This document shows positions 44,280 through 53,444 of a stretch of 64,000 bases of DNA, piece by piece. The DNA is taken from contig NZ_CP015381.1 of NCBI RefSeq assembly GCF_001854245.1, forward strand, positions 2,453,001 through 2,517,000, given 5' to 3'. This DNA is from Desulfococcus multivorans (GTDB taxonomy: Bacteria; Desulfobacterota; Desulfobacteria; Desulfobacterales; Desulfococcaceae). Under the pieces are notes generated by a model. That model was not told the origin of the DNA and did no database searches. It was given only the letters and a program-made list of their open reading frames with translations. Each line of letters begins with the position of its first letter. Within the stretch, counting starts at the first letter, position 1. The translations under genes and the position numbers were made by a program.

Positions 44280-45440
44280 ATGACGACAGTAAACACCATC
44301 GCCATGCTGGGCTCTTTCCCGCCTCTCCGGGGCGTGAGCGGCTACTGCCTTGAACTGGCCGCCGCCATGGCCGAGCGCGGCCGGGTCGACTTCATCTCCT
44401 TCAGGGAGATGTATCCCCGCGCCCTCTATCCCGGCGGCGACCTGGCGGACGATACCACCTTTCCGGAGGTTTTTCATCCCCGGTTGACGGTACGCCGCCG
44501 CCTGACCTGGTACGACCCCGCCGGCTGGATTAAGGCGGGGCTCGGGACCCGGGCCGAACTCCTTCACGCCCAGTGGTGGAGCCTGCCGCTTGCGCCGGTC
44601 TACATGACGATCTGCGCCGGGTTCAAGGCCCGGAAAAAGCCCGTGGTCTTCACCGTTCACAACGTGCTTCCCCACGAAACCGCTCCGGCTTATATCGCGG
44701 CGTCCCGCGCCCTTTTCACCCTGGGGGACCGTTTCATCGTCCATACCGAGAAAAACCGTCGTCAGCTCGCAGCCCACTACGGCATCCCTGAATCCCGGAT
44801 CAGCAGGATCCCCCACGGCACCCTCGATTTCCAGGCCCGGTCCGGCAAAAGCGACGGCACCTTTCGAACAGATATGGGCATTGGCCCCGAGGAGAAGATC
44901 GTCCTCCTGTTCGGAGCCGTCCGACCTTATAAAGGTGTCGATACGGCCCTGAAGGCCCTTGCCGAAATCCTGAAAATCAGAGCCGACGTGCGCCTGGTGA
45001 TCGCCGGAAAATTGTGGGAAAGCTGGGCGCCATACGAATGCCTCATCCGGAAGTTGGGGCTTTACGACCACGTCCTGCCGATTCTCGACTACATTCCGTC
45101 GGCCGGGGTCCATCGGCTCTTCACCGCAGCGGATCTGGTCATCCTGCCTTATCACCATTTCGACAGCCAGTCGGGGGTCGCGGGCACGGCCCTGGCTTTC
45201 CGAAAACCCATGATCGTCTCGGCTGTGGGCGGCCTCCCGGACCTGGTGAAGAACCCGGCCTGCGTGGTCCCCCCACAGAACCCCGCGGCCCTTGCCCGGG
45301 CGGTCGTCCGCTGCCTCCAAGACCCGAACCGACTCCGATCTCTGGCAGCGGACGCCCATGCCCTCAGCCGGGATTTTTCCTGGAAGGCCATTGCCAAAGC
45401 CACCTTCCTGGTGTATAAGGATGCCTGTAAAAAGTTATAG
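44280..45440 (+). CDS. Glycosyltransferase family 4
   Basis: 386 residues, GT-B fold. The N-terminal half opens NTIAMLGSFPPLRGVSGYCL, with LLHAQWWSLPLAPVYMT and VFTVHNVLPHE. The C-terminal half has the sugar-nucleotide motif VLLFGAVRPYKGVDTALKAL and HRLFTAADLVILPYHHFDSQ followed by the glycine-rich loop. It transfers an activated hexose to a lipid-linked oligosaccharide in related systems. It begins the plus-strand surface polysaccharide run and is followed after 30 bases by the radical SAM gene. GAGGCG precedes the ATG. Confidence 0.88.
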   Translation: MTTVNTIAMLGSFPPLRGVSGYCLELAAAMAERGRVDFISFREMYPRALYPGGDLADDTTFPEVFHPRLTVRRRLTWYDPAGWIKAGLGTRAELLHAQWWSLPLAPVYMTICAGFKARKKPVVFTVHNVLPHETAPAYIAASRALFTLGDRFIVHTEKNRRQLAAHYGIPESRISRIPHGTLDFQARSGKSDGTFRTDMGIGPEEKIVLLFGAVRPYKGVDTALKALAEILKIRADVRLVIAGKLWESWAPYECLIRKLGLYDHVLPILDYIPSAGVHRLFTAADLVILPYHHFDSQSGVAGTALAFRKPMIVSAVGGLPDLVKNPACVVPPQNPAALARAVVRCLQDPNRLRSLAADAHALSRDFSWKAIAKATFLVYKDACKKL

Positions 45441-45470
45441 GGGTTTAATCCCACCGCTAAGGAACCGACA

Positions 45471-46604
45471 GTGAGCTATCTCAGGGAAGTGTTGCCCAAA
45501 ATACCGCGATACGCCGCGGCCTACAGGGGATGGGCTACGCCGGGGACGCCCCTCAACCTGACCTTCTCCGTCACCAACCAGTGCCAGTCACGCTGCAAAA
45601 CCTGCGGCATCTGGCGGATCTACCGAGACGATCCCGCAAAGCGGCAGACGGAGCTGACCTTGGAGGAGATCGAAAAGATCTTCCGATCCCTGGGGCACGT
45701 CTACGTGTTCAATGTCAGCGGCGGCGAGCCGTTCCTGCGCAAAGACCTTCTGGAGATCATCCGGCTCGCCTGCATCCACCTGAGCCCCGGCATCATCCAC
45801 ATCCCCACGAACGGGCTTGCGGTGGACCGTATTGTGGCACAGACGCAGGAAATTCTCTCATACCTGAAGCGCCGTTGTCCCCATGTCCGCCTCACGATCA
45901 AGCCCAGCCTCGATCATCTCGGCGAAAAGCACGACGAGATCCGGGGCGTTCCCGGCAATTTCGAGAAGGTCATGGCGCTGTTCCACCGTCTCAAGGCCCT
46001 GCAGGCGGACCATCCCCGATTCCATCCGGAGCTCGGCACGGTGATCTCCCGATGGAACGTCAACGACATCCAGAGGATCGCCGCCTTCGTCACCCGGCTC
46101 GGCACCGACAGCTACCGGAACGAGATTGCGGAGCAGCGCTCGGAGATGCTCAACCAGGCCGATCCCATCACCCCGGATCCGGATCAGTATGAAACGGCCA
46201 TCGATTTTTTCGTGAAGCAGATCAAAACCCACATGGAGCGAAAGGTGCTGTTCCAGCGAATCACCCATGCGTTTCGTCTGGTCTACTATACGCTGGCCGT
46301 CGGCATCCTCCGGGAAAACCGCCAGATCATCCCCTGCTACGCCGGCATCACCAATGCCCACCTGACCCCGTACGGCGACGTCTGGGCATGCTGCACCCTG
46401 GGTTACGACAAGCCCATGGGCAGCCTCCGGGATTATGGATATGACTTCAAGGCCCTCTGGAACAGCCCCCGGGCCGACACCGTGCGACGGTTCATCCGGG
46501 AAGGCCGCTGCGCCTGCCCCATGGCCAACCAGGCCTATTCCAACATCCTGATGCACCCGCCGTCCCTGACCCGGGTCGTCCGAGAGATCGTCGGTGTTGG
46601 ATGA
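45471..46604 (+). CDS. Radical SAM protein with C-terminal cysteine cluster
   Basis: 377 residues from GTG 45471, preceded by AAGGAA. The iron-sulfur motif is CQSRCKTC (CxxxCxxC), followed by the GGEPFLRKD motif. The C-terminal part has six cysteines (IPCYAGITNAHLTPYGDVWA, CC, then RCACPM), resembling a SPASM-type auxiliary cluster region. Such enzymes modify peptides or sugars or methylate by radical chemistry. The substrate cannot be read here. Position between glycosyltransferase and epimerase genes suggests a role in glycan or lipid modification. Confidence 0.85.
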   Translation: MSYLREVLPKIPRYAAAYRGWATPGTPLNLTFSVTNQCQSRCKTCGIWRIYRDDPAKRQTELTLEEIEKIFRSLGHVYVFNVSGGEPFLRKDLLEIIRLACIHLSPGIIHIPTNGLAVDRIVAQTQEILSYLKRRCPHVRLTIKPSLDHLGEKHDEIRGVPGNFEKVMALFHRLKALQADHPRFHPELGTVISRWNVNDIQRIAAFVTRLGTDSYRNEIAEQRSEMLNQADPITPDPDQYETAIDFFVKQIKTHMERKVLFQRITHAFRLVYYTLAVGILRENRQIIPCYAGITNAHLTPYGDVWACCTLGYDKPMGSLRDYGYDFKALWNSPRADTVRRFIREGRCACPMANQAYSNILMHPPSLTRVVREIVGVG

Positions 46605-46692
46605 TTCCGGTCAACTGCCGGAAAACCCGAATTCACCAATATGGGAAACGGGGTTCAAAGGATAATGTTCATCTACACCGAAAGGTTGTAAC

Positions 46693-47676
46693 TTGAAGAT
46701 TCTTGTCACCGGAGGAACGGGGTTCATTGGTATGCATTTCCTGAAGATTCTGGCGGCGAAATCCCATAAAGTCTACTGTGTGGTTCGAAACCCATCTGCA
46801 TTGGATTCAGCCTGTTTTGTCGGCCAAGGCTTCAATGTAATCATGGGTGATCTGACCGACACAGGTACATATCCCCGACTGCCCAAGGATATCGACATTG
46901 TCGTTCATATGGCAGCGGTCCTTGGGGCATGGGGCATTGCAGAATCTCACGTCCTGGCCAACAATGTCACCGCAACCGAGCTTCTGTTAGATTGGTTTGG
47001 TAGAAGCAAGGGGATGCAGTTTGTATTCGTCAGCACCCCCGGGGTCCAGGGTTTAGGGCATCAATGCGCCCCGGAAACAGCAGCGTATCACCCAAGGGCG
47101 CTGTATGAAATCAGCAAGGTCATCGCCGAAAAAAGAGTGATTAATCATCATTATCGTCCCAAGCAGTTCTGGACGATTCTTCGACCGGATTTTGTTTATG
47201 GCCCGGGGGACAGGCGCAGGATAAGGCTTTACAGTAAAATCAAGAACCGTCTCTGGATCAGGTTCGGTAGCGGCGGCAACGTGCTTCGGCCCACCTTCGT
47301 GGAGGACGCCGCCCGAGCGATTTATGCCTGCATCGGACATCCGGGCGCCCGGCGCCGGGTTTTCAATGTCGGCGGACCGGAGCTGATCACGGTTCAGGCC
47401 TATACGGACACCATCGCAAAGCTTCTCGACGTAAAAATTCCAGAGCTGAGGGTTCCCGTGCCGGTACTGAAACTCGCGGGGGCCTTCTTCGAGGCATGGG
47501 CGGAACCCACCGGAACCCAGCCTTTCATGACGCGGAGTCAGGTCGATTTTCTGACCCGAGATCACGGGACGGACATCGACAGCATCAGACGACATATCGG
47601 TTTTTCGCCTAACGTCGAGTTCGAGGAGGGTATGCGACGAACATTGGAATGGGCTTCGAAAACTCATCTGCTATGA
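46693..47676 (+). CDS. NAD-dependent sugar epimerase/dehydratase
   Basis: 327 residues, TTG start preceded by AAAGG. An extended SDR fold begins KILVTGGTGFIGMHFLKIL with the GxxGxxG NAD motif. The catalytic pair is in YEISKVIAEKRV (YxxxK). The middle includes VVHMAAVLGAWGIAES. The closest types by eye are 3-beta-HSD-like and GalE-like sugar epimerases; the precise substrate is unclear. The stop overlaps the next gene's start (ATGA). Confidence 0.85.
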   Translation: MKILVTGGTGFIGMHFLKILAAKSHKVYCVVRNPSALDSACFVGQGFNVIMGDLTDTGTYPRLPKDIDIVVHMAAVLGAWGIAESHVLANNVTATELLLDWFGRSKGMQFVFVSTPGVQGLGHQCAPETAAYHPRALYEISKVIAEKRVINHHYRPKQFWTILRPDFVYGPGDRRRIRLYSKIKNRLWIRFGSGGNVLRPTFVEDAARAIYACIGHPGARRRVFNVGGPELITVQAYTDTIAKLLDVKIPELRVPVPVLKLAGAFFEAWAEPTGTQPFMTRSQVDFLTRDHGTDIDSIRRHIGFSPNVEFEEGMRRTLEWASKTHLL

Positions 47677-48878
47677 AGAAAATAAATGTATTTACCGCCA
47701 GCTGGGGACAGCTTCACGGTCGACATTCGAATATGGGTGATATCATAATTTTCGAAGCTTTGGTGGATATTCTTAAATCTATAAAGTCGGTTGGGAGAAT
47801 ATATTGTTACAGCTCAGACCCATCTTACACCGACGAACGATACGACGTTCAGTCTACCAATCCGTTTACACTGAAGGGATTGCTCAGAACGATACGAAAT
47901 TTGCACAGATCCGAGCTGGTGCTATTGGGCGGGGGAGAACTGGTTCAGACTCAGTCCAGCTTTCTTTACTTAGTCGCAAATCTCGCCCCCGGTCTGCTGT
48001 CATGGATTTTTGGAAGCCGTTGTCTGGCCGTTGGGGTAGGTATTGCAAATGAAGGCGAAATTTCTCGAATTGGTAGAATAATTGCTCGCTTCGTACTCAA
48101 CAGAATCGACCGTATCTGCGTCAGAGAGCGCACATCATTTAGGAACGCTCTTGACATCGGCATAAAGCACAAAAAGCTGATGTTGACCGCAGACCTTGCG
48201 TTCCACTTTGCGAACCTAAAAATGCTCTTCCCTCCTTCTCGGATCAGGCCTCAAACTATTCTGCTGTGTCCCCGTTATACCAAAAAACGACATGGCGATT
48301 TCCTGCCTTCATGGATCAAACGGAAGCTGAATCGAAAAATTATAGATCAGGACTTTCACGCGTCCGCTACATGCTTTGCCGACCTTCTGAATCAGCTCTG
48401 CAACTCTTATAAAGTGATCATCTTGCCTGTTTACCAAAGCCGGAATAGCTCAAGTGAAGACACCTTATTTGCCCACAAGATTGTTGAAACAGCCGGCTTC
48501 CCCGATAATGCTGAAATTTACGAAGGAGCGATAACGACGGATGCAATCATGCGTTTGATGAGCAAAATTGATGTCGTAGTAGCGGTGCCGTTGCATGGTC
48601 TGATAATGGCAGCGGTGAACCGAAAACCAATGATAGCTTTGGTATATGCATCAAAATGTGAGAACTTTATGGTTGAATTAGAATTAAAACCTAATTTAAT
48701 TATTCAATATGATCAGGAGAAAATTTTAAACATCGATTTGAGAAATCATGCCATTCAGAATTGTATAAACCGCAACAGAGAATTTGGATGTCGATTTGAG
48801 AAATCAGTTTCGATATTAATACATAGACACAATCAAACGATCCAAAACATAAAGACGGAAATTTTAGAAATACTATAA
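47673..48878 (+). CDS. Polysaccharide pyruvyl transferase family protein
   Basis: 401 residues from ATG 47673, coupled to the epimerase stop. GxGGExV-type LLGGGELVQTQSS near residue 85, then LGVGIANEG-like AVGVGIANEGEISRIGRIIA and the late VAVPLHGLIMAAVNRKPMIA segment match the CsaB/PssM-type pyruvyl transferase family. It probably adds pyruvate ketals to a polysaccharide. From here the DNA becomes clearly AT-richer than its neighbours, a sign of acquisition. The next gene is on the other strand, six bases away. Confidence 0.8.
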   Translation: MKKINVFTASWGQLHGRHSNMGDIIIFEALVDILKSIKSVGRIYCYSSDPSYTDERYDVQSTNPFTLKGLLRTIRNLHRSELVLLGGGELVQTQSSFLYLVANLAPGLLSWIFGSRCLAVGVGIANEGEISRIGRIIARFVLNRIDRICVRERTSFRNALDIGIKHKKLMLTADLAFHFANLKMLFPPSRIRPQTILLCPRYTKKRHGDFLPSWIKRKLNRKIIDQDFHASATCFADLLNQLCNSYKVIILPVYQSRNSSSEDTLFAHKIVETAGFPDNAEIYEGAITTDAIMRLMSKIDVVVAVPLHGLIMAAVNRKPMIALVYASKCENFMVELELKPNLIIQYDQEKILNIDLRNHAIQNCINRNREFGCRFEKSVSILIHRHNQTIQNIKTEILEIL

Positions 48879-49384
48879 CCAATATCAACTATTGTTTGCC
48901 ATTTGCATTGATCTTTCCCAAGATTCAATCGTATGTTGAAAACAAAGTTCATAGCTATCGACCATCTGCTCTATGCTAAATTTTTCCTTGAAGTAAAGGT
49001 ATGCCTGCTCTGCCATTTCCTGACGCCTGCGATCATCTGAAAGCATAAGATCTATCGCCATTGCAAAAGAATTCGGATTTCGAGGCTTGCATAGCAAGCC
49101 GGTTTGATTGTGTACAATCATTTCACGAATTCCACCGACATCAGTAGCAATGATTGGAACTTTACAAGCCATAGCTTCAATAATTGTCAAGGGGCTGTTA
49201 TCCGCTAATGTTGGCAACAAAAATAAATCAGATTGATTATAGTACTTGCTCATATCATTGCGTGATATTCTTCCAACAAATTTAATAGGAACAGGATAAT
49301 CTGGTCGTGTCTCAACGGGATCTCCGACATAAAGAAGACGAATATCGTTCCGCCAATTAGATAGAATTATCAAGGCTGAGGATA

Positions 49385-49392
49385 GAATTTTC
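49385..49392. repeat. Target-site duplication, left copy
   Basis: GAATTTTC immediately outside the left end of the IS66-family element; the identical copy is at 50882-50889. Eight bases is the normal IS66 duplication. Confidence 0.95.
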
Positions 49393-50881
49393 GTAAGCGA
49401 TCAGAGGGTACTTGAAAAATATTAGGAAATCCAGGCCATGTCTGGATTCAGCTCTTTGAAGAAACACTGCACGGCATCGACGAGTACAGGAAAAAGTTTC
49501 CTGGACCTGAGTCTGCAGGTATGGCGAAGTGTCAGAATGCGCTCTACCCAGCGCTGCCCTTTTGTACTCTCAGTCCCCTGGCTTCGCTTTCGCCAGATGA
49601 CGGCATAACGCAGCATTCTTTCGGCATGGTTATTGGTGGGATCAACGCCCTCCTCGTCAAGGAATACAAACAGGGATTCAATCTCCTTGTCAAGGCGGCG
49701 CGCCATTCGTCCGGCATCGTTTTTCTCATCACGATAAAGCCCGATCAACCGGCAGAGCCTTGCATAAAAGGCGTTCCATTCTCCCTGGGCAGGCGGCTTT
49801 TTCGCCATGTTGCACAATCGTTGAAGTTCACTCGTGCACCAGACCCCAAATTTGGCAATGCCGGGGTCCCTTCTTTCTCTCAATCCTTTGGCCCTGCGGA
49901 TCAGATGTGCCAGGCAGGTCTGTCGCCCGGCGGCCCATTTCTGATAAACGCCATAGTCGTCGCTGATCAGGATGCCGTTCCATTTTTCAATCAGCGCCTC
50001 GAAGGCCTCTTTTGAGCGGTTTGGATGGATTTTAAAGAAGGCTTCATCATCGTTGGCCATGACCCAGAGCCACTCGAGGTCGCCGCTCCTGGGAAAAGAT
50101 GTTTCGTCGATATGAGCCTTGAGGGCTCGTCTGATCTTTGTTCCGATGGTTTCATAGTGAGGCTCAATTGCCTGCGACACCCGATCGATGACATTCTGGA
50201 CCGCGCCAAGGCTGATGTGAAAGTTCAGGGCAGAATTGCAGAATTCCTGGATGCTGGTCCGGCTGTTTCCGTGATTTCCAGCCAGATCACCGATCAGGGC
50301 AGTCAGCCTGGGGCCAAAGCCGGTCCTGTTTTCGGGTTGAAGTTCCGCCCTGTTTTCGACGCCGCATTTCGGACAGCCGGCTGAATGGAGAATGAAGTGC
50401 GTCACGTCCATCTTGATTTCAGGCAGCTCGATGACCTGATGCACGTAAAACGGCTTCGTTTTTGGAAAATGCCGATTGCCGCAGGGGCAACGTTCCGGCT
50501 TGAGGATGACAATTTCAGTGGGCATCATACGTTTCTGGATATGCCCTTTGTGCCCTTTTTTGGCGCCGGCTCGCTTCTGGACGGCTTTGCGCTTTGGTTT
50601 CTTCTTGTAGGGATTGTCTGAAGACGGCGGCTTGTTTGAATTCCCGGAGTTCTTGTTGATTCGATTTTCCAGTTCATCGAGGCGCCGGGTCAGGATTTCA
50701 ACCTGCTGTTCCAAAAATTCAAATGCTTTTCTTACAGGTTCAGGGGTTGCCTGCCAGTCTTCTTCTGTGAATGGACGGTACTTCATCATGGAAATTAAAG
50801 TAACAGATAGTGCATAAAAAATCTTGTGAGAAATATCATATTTTGTAGAAGGGGAAGTTAAATACCCCTGTGATCGCTTAC
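49393..50881 (-). mobile_element. Complete 1489-bp IS66-family insertion sequence, single-gene type
   Basis: Both ends read GTAAGCGATCA inward, the IS66 signature, and continue with similarity for about 24 bases (GAGGGTACTTGA versus CAGGGGTATTTAA). Perfect 8-base target duplications flank it. It carries only the large transposase and lacks the accessory tnpA and tnpB genes, as in the ISBst12-like subgroup. Intact ends, intact transposase and perfect duplications indicate a recent and possibly still active copy. Confidence 0.95.
49422..50789 (-). CDS. tnpC: IS66-family transposase (TnpC)
   Basis: 455 residues from ATG 50789 (a second ATG follows directly). A leucine-zipper-like N-terminus (FEFLEQQVEILTRRLDELEN) is followed by the basic PSSDNPYKKKPKRK linker and a zinc-finger region (CPCGN and CPKCG). 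The DDE core shows AHIDETSF, LISDDYGVY and TNNHAERMLRYAVIWRK, and a C-terminal segment with RHTCRLR. The open frame continues upstream into the interrupted glycosyltransferase by chance of frame, giving an artificial 735-codon ORF. It ends 29 bases from the left end of the element. Confidence 0.94.
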   Translation of the reverse strand: MMKYRPFTEEDWQATPEPVRKAFEFLEQQVEILTRRLDELENRINKNSGNSNKPPSSDNPYKKKPKRKAVQKRAGAKKGHKGHIQKRMMPTEIVILKPERCPCGNRHFPKTKPFYVHQVIELPEIKMDVTHFILHSAGCPKCGVENRAELQPENRTGFGPRLTALIGDLAGNHGNSRTSIQEFCNSALNFHISLGAVQNVIDRVSQAIEPHYETIGTKIRRALKAHIDETSFPRSGDLEWLWVMANDDEAFFKIHPNRSKEAFEALIEKWNGILISDDYGVYQKWAAGRQTCLAHLIRRAKGLRERRDPGIAKFGVWCTSELQRLCNMAKKPPAQGEWNAFYARLCRLIGLYRDEKNDAGRMARRLDKEIESLFVFLDEEGVDPTNNHAERMLRYAVIWRKRSQGTESTKGQRWVERILTLRHTCRLRSRKLFPVLVDAVQCFFKELNPDMAWIS

Positions 50882-50889
50882 GAATTTTC
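50882..50889. repeat. Target-site duplication, right copy
   Basis: GAATTTTC immediately outside the right end of the element, matching 49385-49392. Confidence 0.95.
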
Positions 50890-51780
50890 CAACCTTTTCT
50901 TACTGCCGGTGATCGTTTATCGACCTTTTTTCCACCACAAAAAAGAAGTGTTTTATAATTTGATTTCATTGACTGGAATGACTTATCACCTTTAAGTGGA
51001 TAAAAAAGCGTATTACTGATACCATTATTTATAACACTCAGAGAATGTTGACCTAAGTGGCTTTCTCGCAATAAGTTTTTAAGCCACTGGCTGGGACATA
51101 TCACGCTAAAGCACGAATGTTTGTAAACCCATTCTTTAAGATACCTGTTAATCTTTACCATCCAAGTTGGCCAAATAGTGCAACTCTCACATTTTTTTGC
51201 ATCTAAATCGCATTTATCAGTTGCAGGCCATCCTACCATACAGATAGCCCAAACATCATGCAGGGTCCAAACTAACGGATAACGCCATGAAAAAAGCAAT
51301 GTGCCCAAAGAAAATGTCTGTAAATTAATGTTGTGGACATTGATTATATCGGGTTTGAAATGCTTACATATGTAATATAGCTTTTTTAAAAGAAGCAGGT
51401 TAAAATAATGATAAATTTTAAATTCGTTCGCGTTTGAAAGGATTTGCGTGTGATATTTTTCTGACTGTGTTGTTGATGAACTCTCACCAGTGCAGACAAA
51501 AAGCACATTATGGCCTTTTTTCGCTAATCCCCGAGCCACATCCTCAGCGATGACAGATGCGCCTCCATGATCTTTTTTTGATGTAACAACTAAAATTTTC
51601 ATATTTATCGGGTGTGCACAATTGATCAATTACATACTATAATCTAAAAAAAATATTTTTATGATATATTGTTCTACTTGGGTTTGGGATTTGCAGACAA
51701 AAAACAGTCAAAACTTGGCGGTGGTTTTGATTAAATAAAATAAATCCATATTAGTTGACTTTAACTTTAATTTAAAGTAG

Positions 51781-53289
51781 TTATATCGTCAAATTGCGTC
51801 GCAGGATTAATTTTATCCAATTTGACCCTTTGGCCCATAACCAAACTATTTCATGTTTCATAATCTCGAAACGAAAAATCCAAACCAAAGATATAAATGT
51901 TAGGACAAAAAGTATCCCGTTGATGAGAAGTAAGGTAAATGGCGCCATTTCAAGCCCTGATGCTACCATCATGCCAACAGGCAAACATGCCAATACTGCC
52001 AACCCCGTCAGTTGAGCAATTATTTTTAAAGGTAACACATTCCACCATGAACAATTGGCGATACGGCTTATTGAAATAAAATTCCACAAGGTCTCTACAA
52101 AACATAGGCTCAGAATTGTTCCTATGATTGCACCCAGATAGCCCATGCTATGCACAAAGAGGATACTCATGACTGCGTTAGCCACTAAACCAACTGCAGA
52201 ACGGTTTAAAATTGTTCTGGTTTTTCCAAAAGCCATTAGAAAAGTATCAAATGTTACAATACGCATTGGAATAGTTAACAAATATATTTGAAATGGTAGA
52301 ACGCTGTTGATGTATTTGAAGGAAAAAAGAGTTAAAATAAATGGTTTTGCACTCGCGAGCAAAAACATCATTACCGGCATCATGACCATTGCTGATCTGC
52401 CTGCGAATTGTCGAAACAATACTAAAGCTCCCCGACCATCATTTACTGAAGCCAGGCGTCTGAGATCGGGCAGGATGACGGCCATAATCAATCCTGTAAG
52501 AATTCCGATCGAAGGAATTTCAATCGCTCCATTGGAATAGATCGCGAATTCCTCCGGTGTGCACATGGAGGATACGATGATTTTGTCAAGTTGGAAAGAT
52601 ATGGTGCCAAGCACGGACGCGGTTACCAGCGGAATGCTGTAGGAAAGCATTTTTTTCATGTTACGCCAGTGCGGCCGCCAGTCGTCTTTCGGCAGAGCCT
52701 TGAGCATGAGGCGGATGCCCAGCAGCCCCATTACAACACCGGTTCCGACCTTGGCAATGACCATGGCTTCGGGTGTTTGCCAGTAAAGGCAAGCTGCAAT
52801 GACCCCCAAAACCAGCACCATATTGGTGGAGACATTGTAGATGGCCAGTTTATTCACCTGATCTTGAACGACCAGAACCGAAGACAGCAGACCTGCAGGC
52901 AGCATAACCAGAGGCAACGGCACCAAATAAGCCAACGTGTTAACGATAGTGGGGTTTGAAAATCGTTTGGCCAGAAGATGATTCCCGCCCAGCGCGATGA
53001 ATACGGCATAGAGGAGCCCCATGGCCACCATCATGAAAAGAGCGTCCATCACGATTCCCCGCACCCGGGTTTTTTCGGTGGGCAGAAAGTAATAGATTCC
53101 GTGTGTCAGCCCTAAAGAAAGCAGGGGAATGGCAATCTGATAGGCCAACATCGTTTGTCTATAGGTTGCCAACTCCGCCTGACTCAAGACCCGTGCCATC
53201 ACCATCCCCGAAACTAAGTTGACAACGCCGGTCAAGCCCTGACCGAGCGAAAGCGCAAAAATCTTTTTGGCTCGAGAGGTTGTTGTCAT
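51781..53289 (-). CDS. Wzx-type polysaccharide flippase (MOP superfamily)
   Basis: 502 residues with about 12 to 14 predicted transmembrane helices. It begins with a short basic N-terminus (MTTTSRAKKIFALSLGQGLT) and the family's early pattern GVVNLVSGMVMARVLSQAEL. The internal region SVLGTISFQLDKIIVSSMCT has the aspartate typical of RfbX/Wzx-like proteins. It probably flips a lipid-linked glycan across the inner membrane. It lies 180 bases upstream of the interrupted GT4 gene, in the same AT-rich block. Confidence 0.88.
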   Translation of the reverse strand: MTTTSRAKKIFALSLGQGLTGVVNLVSGMVMARVLSQAELATYRQTMLAYQIAIPLLSLGLTHGIYYFLPTEKTRVRGIVMDALFMMVAMGLLYAVFIALGGNHLLAKRFSNPTIVNTLAYLVPLPLVMLPAGLLSSVLVVQDQVNKLAIYNVSTNMVLVLGVIAACLYWQTPEAMVIAKVGTGVVMGLLGIRLMLKALPKDDWRPHWRNMKKMLSYSIPLVTASVLGTISFQLDKIIVSSMCTPEEFAIYSNGAIEIPSIGILTGLIMAVILPDLRRLASVNDGRGALVLFRQFAGRSAMVMMPVMMFLLASAKPFILTLFSFKYINSVLPFQIYLLTIPMRIVTFDTFLMAFGKTRTILNRSAVGLVANAVMSILFVHSMGYLGAIIGTILSLCFVETLWNFISISRIANCSWWNVLPLKIIAQLTGLAVLACLPVGMMVASGLEMAPFTLLLINGILFVLTFISLVWIFRFEIMKHEIVWLWAKGSNWIKLILRRNLTI

Positions 53290-53329
53290 TCAGGGATAAT
53301 TTTTCGTTTTACCGGTATGTTTGTGTGTC

Positions 53330-53415
53330 TAGGAACGGCTGTCGGGGTTCAGGAAAAACCGCACAAGCAGCTTGATCCGTGTTTTGGAGGAGATGAGGCC
53401 GGACAGGATATTCAA
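53330..53415 (-). pseudogene. Truncated winged-helix regulator fragment
   Basis: From a TTG at about 53415 the minus strand reads NILSGLISSKTRIKLLVRFF and then LNPD before the frame ends. This closely resembles the first helices of ArsR-like winged-helix proteins (SLITSKTRIKLLLKFFLN type) found in polysaccharide loci of related bacteria. The rest of the domain is absent, so it is a remnant or a tiny peptide. The exact end is uncertain by a few bases. Confidence 0.45.
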
Positions 53416-53444
53416 GCAGACAGCTCCTTGATTGAGTAGTTTTT

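Larger units (their letters stand above)
48885..51602 (-). pseudogene. Glycosyltransferase family 4 gene interrupted by an IS66-family element
   Basis: The N-terminal half (51602 to 50882) begins KILVVTSKKDHGGASVIAED and includes DIINVHNINLQTFSLGTLLF and WTLHDVWAICMVG. The C-terminal half (49392 to 48885) contains LLYVGDPVETRPDYPVPIKF and FLLPTLADNSPLTIIEAMAC. Removing the element and one copy of the 8-base target duplication (1497 bases, 499 codons) restores a 406-residue frame without a stop. The reconstruction reads smoothly across the junction (RKGWKILSSALIILSNW), typical of a GT4 acceptor-to-donor linker. The gene is therefore a recent knockout. Its loss should change the surface glycan. 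Confidence 0.93.

Noticed and set aside
49422-51629. 735-codon apparent fusion of a glycosyltransferase and a transposase
   Set aside because: Read-through across an IS end by chance of frame; element ends and target duplications show an insertion, not a fusion protein.
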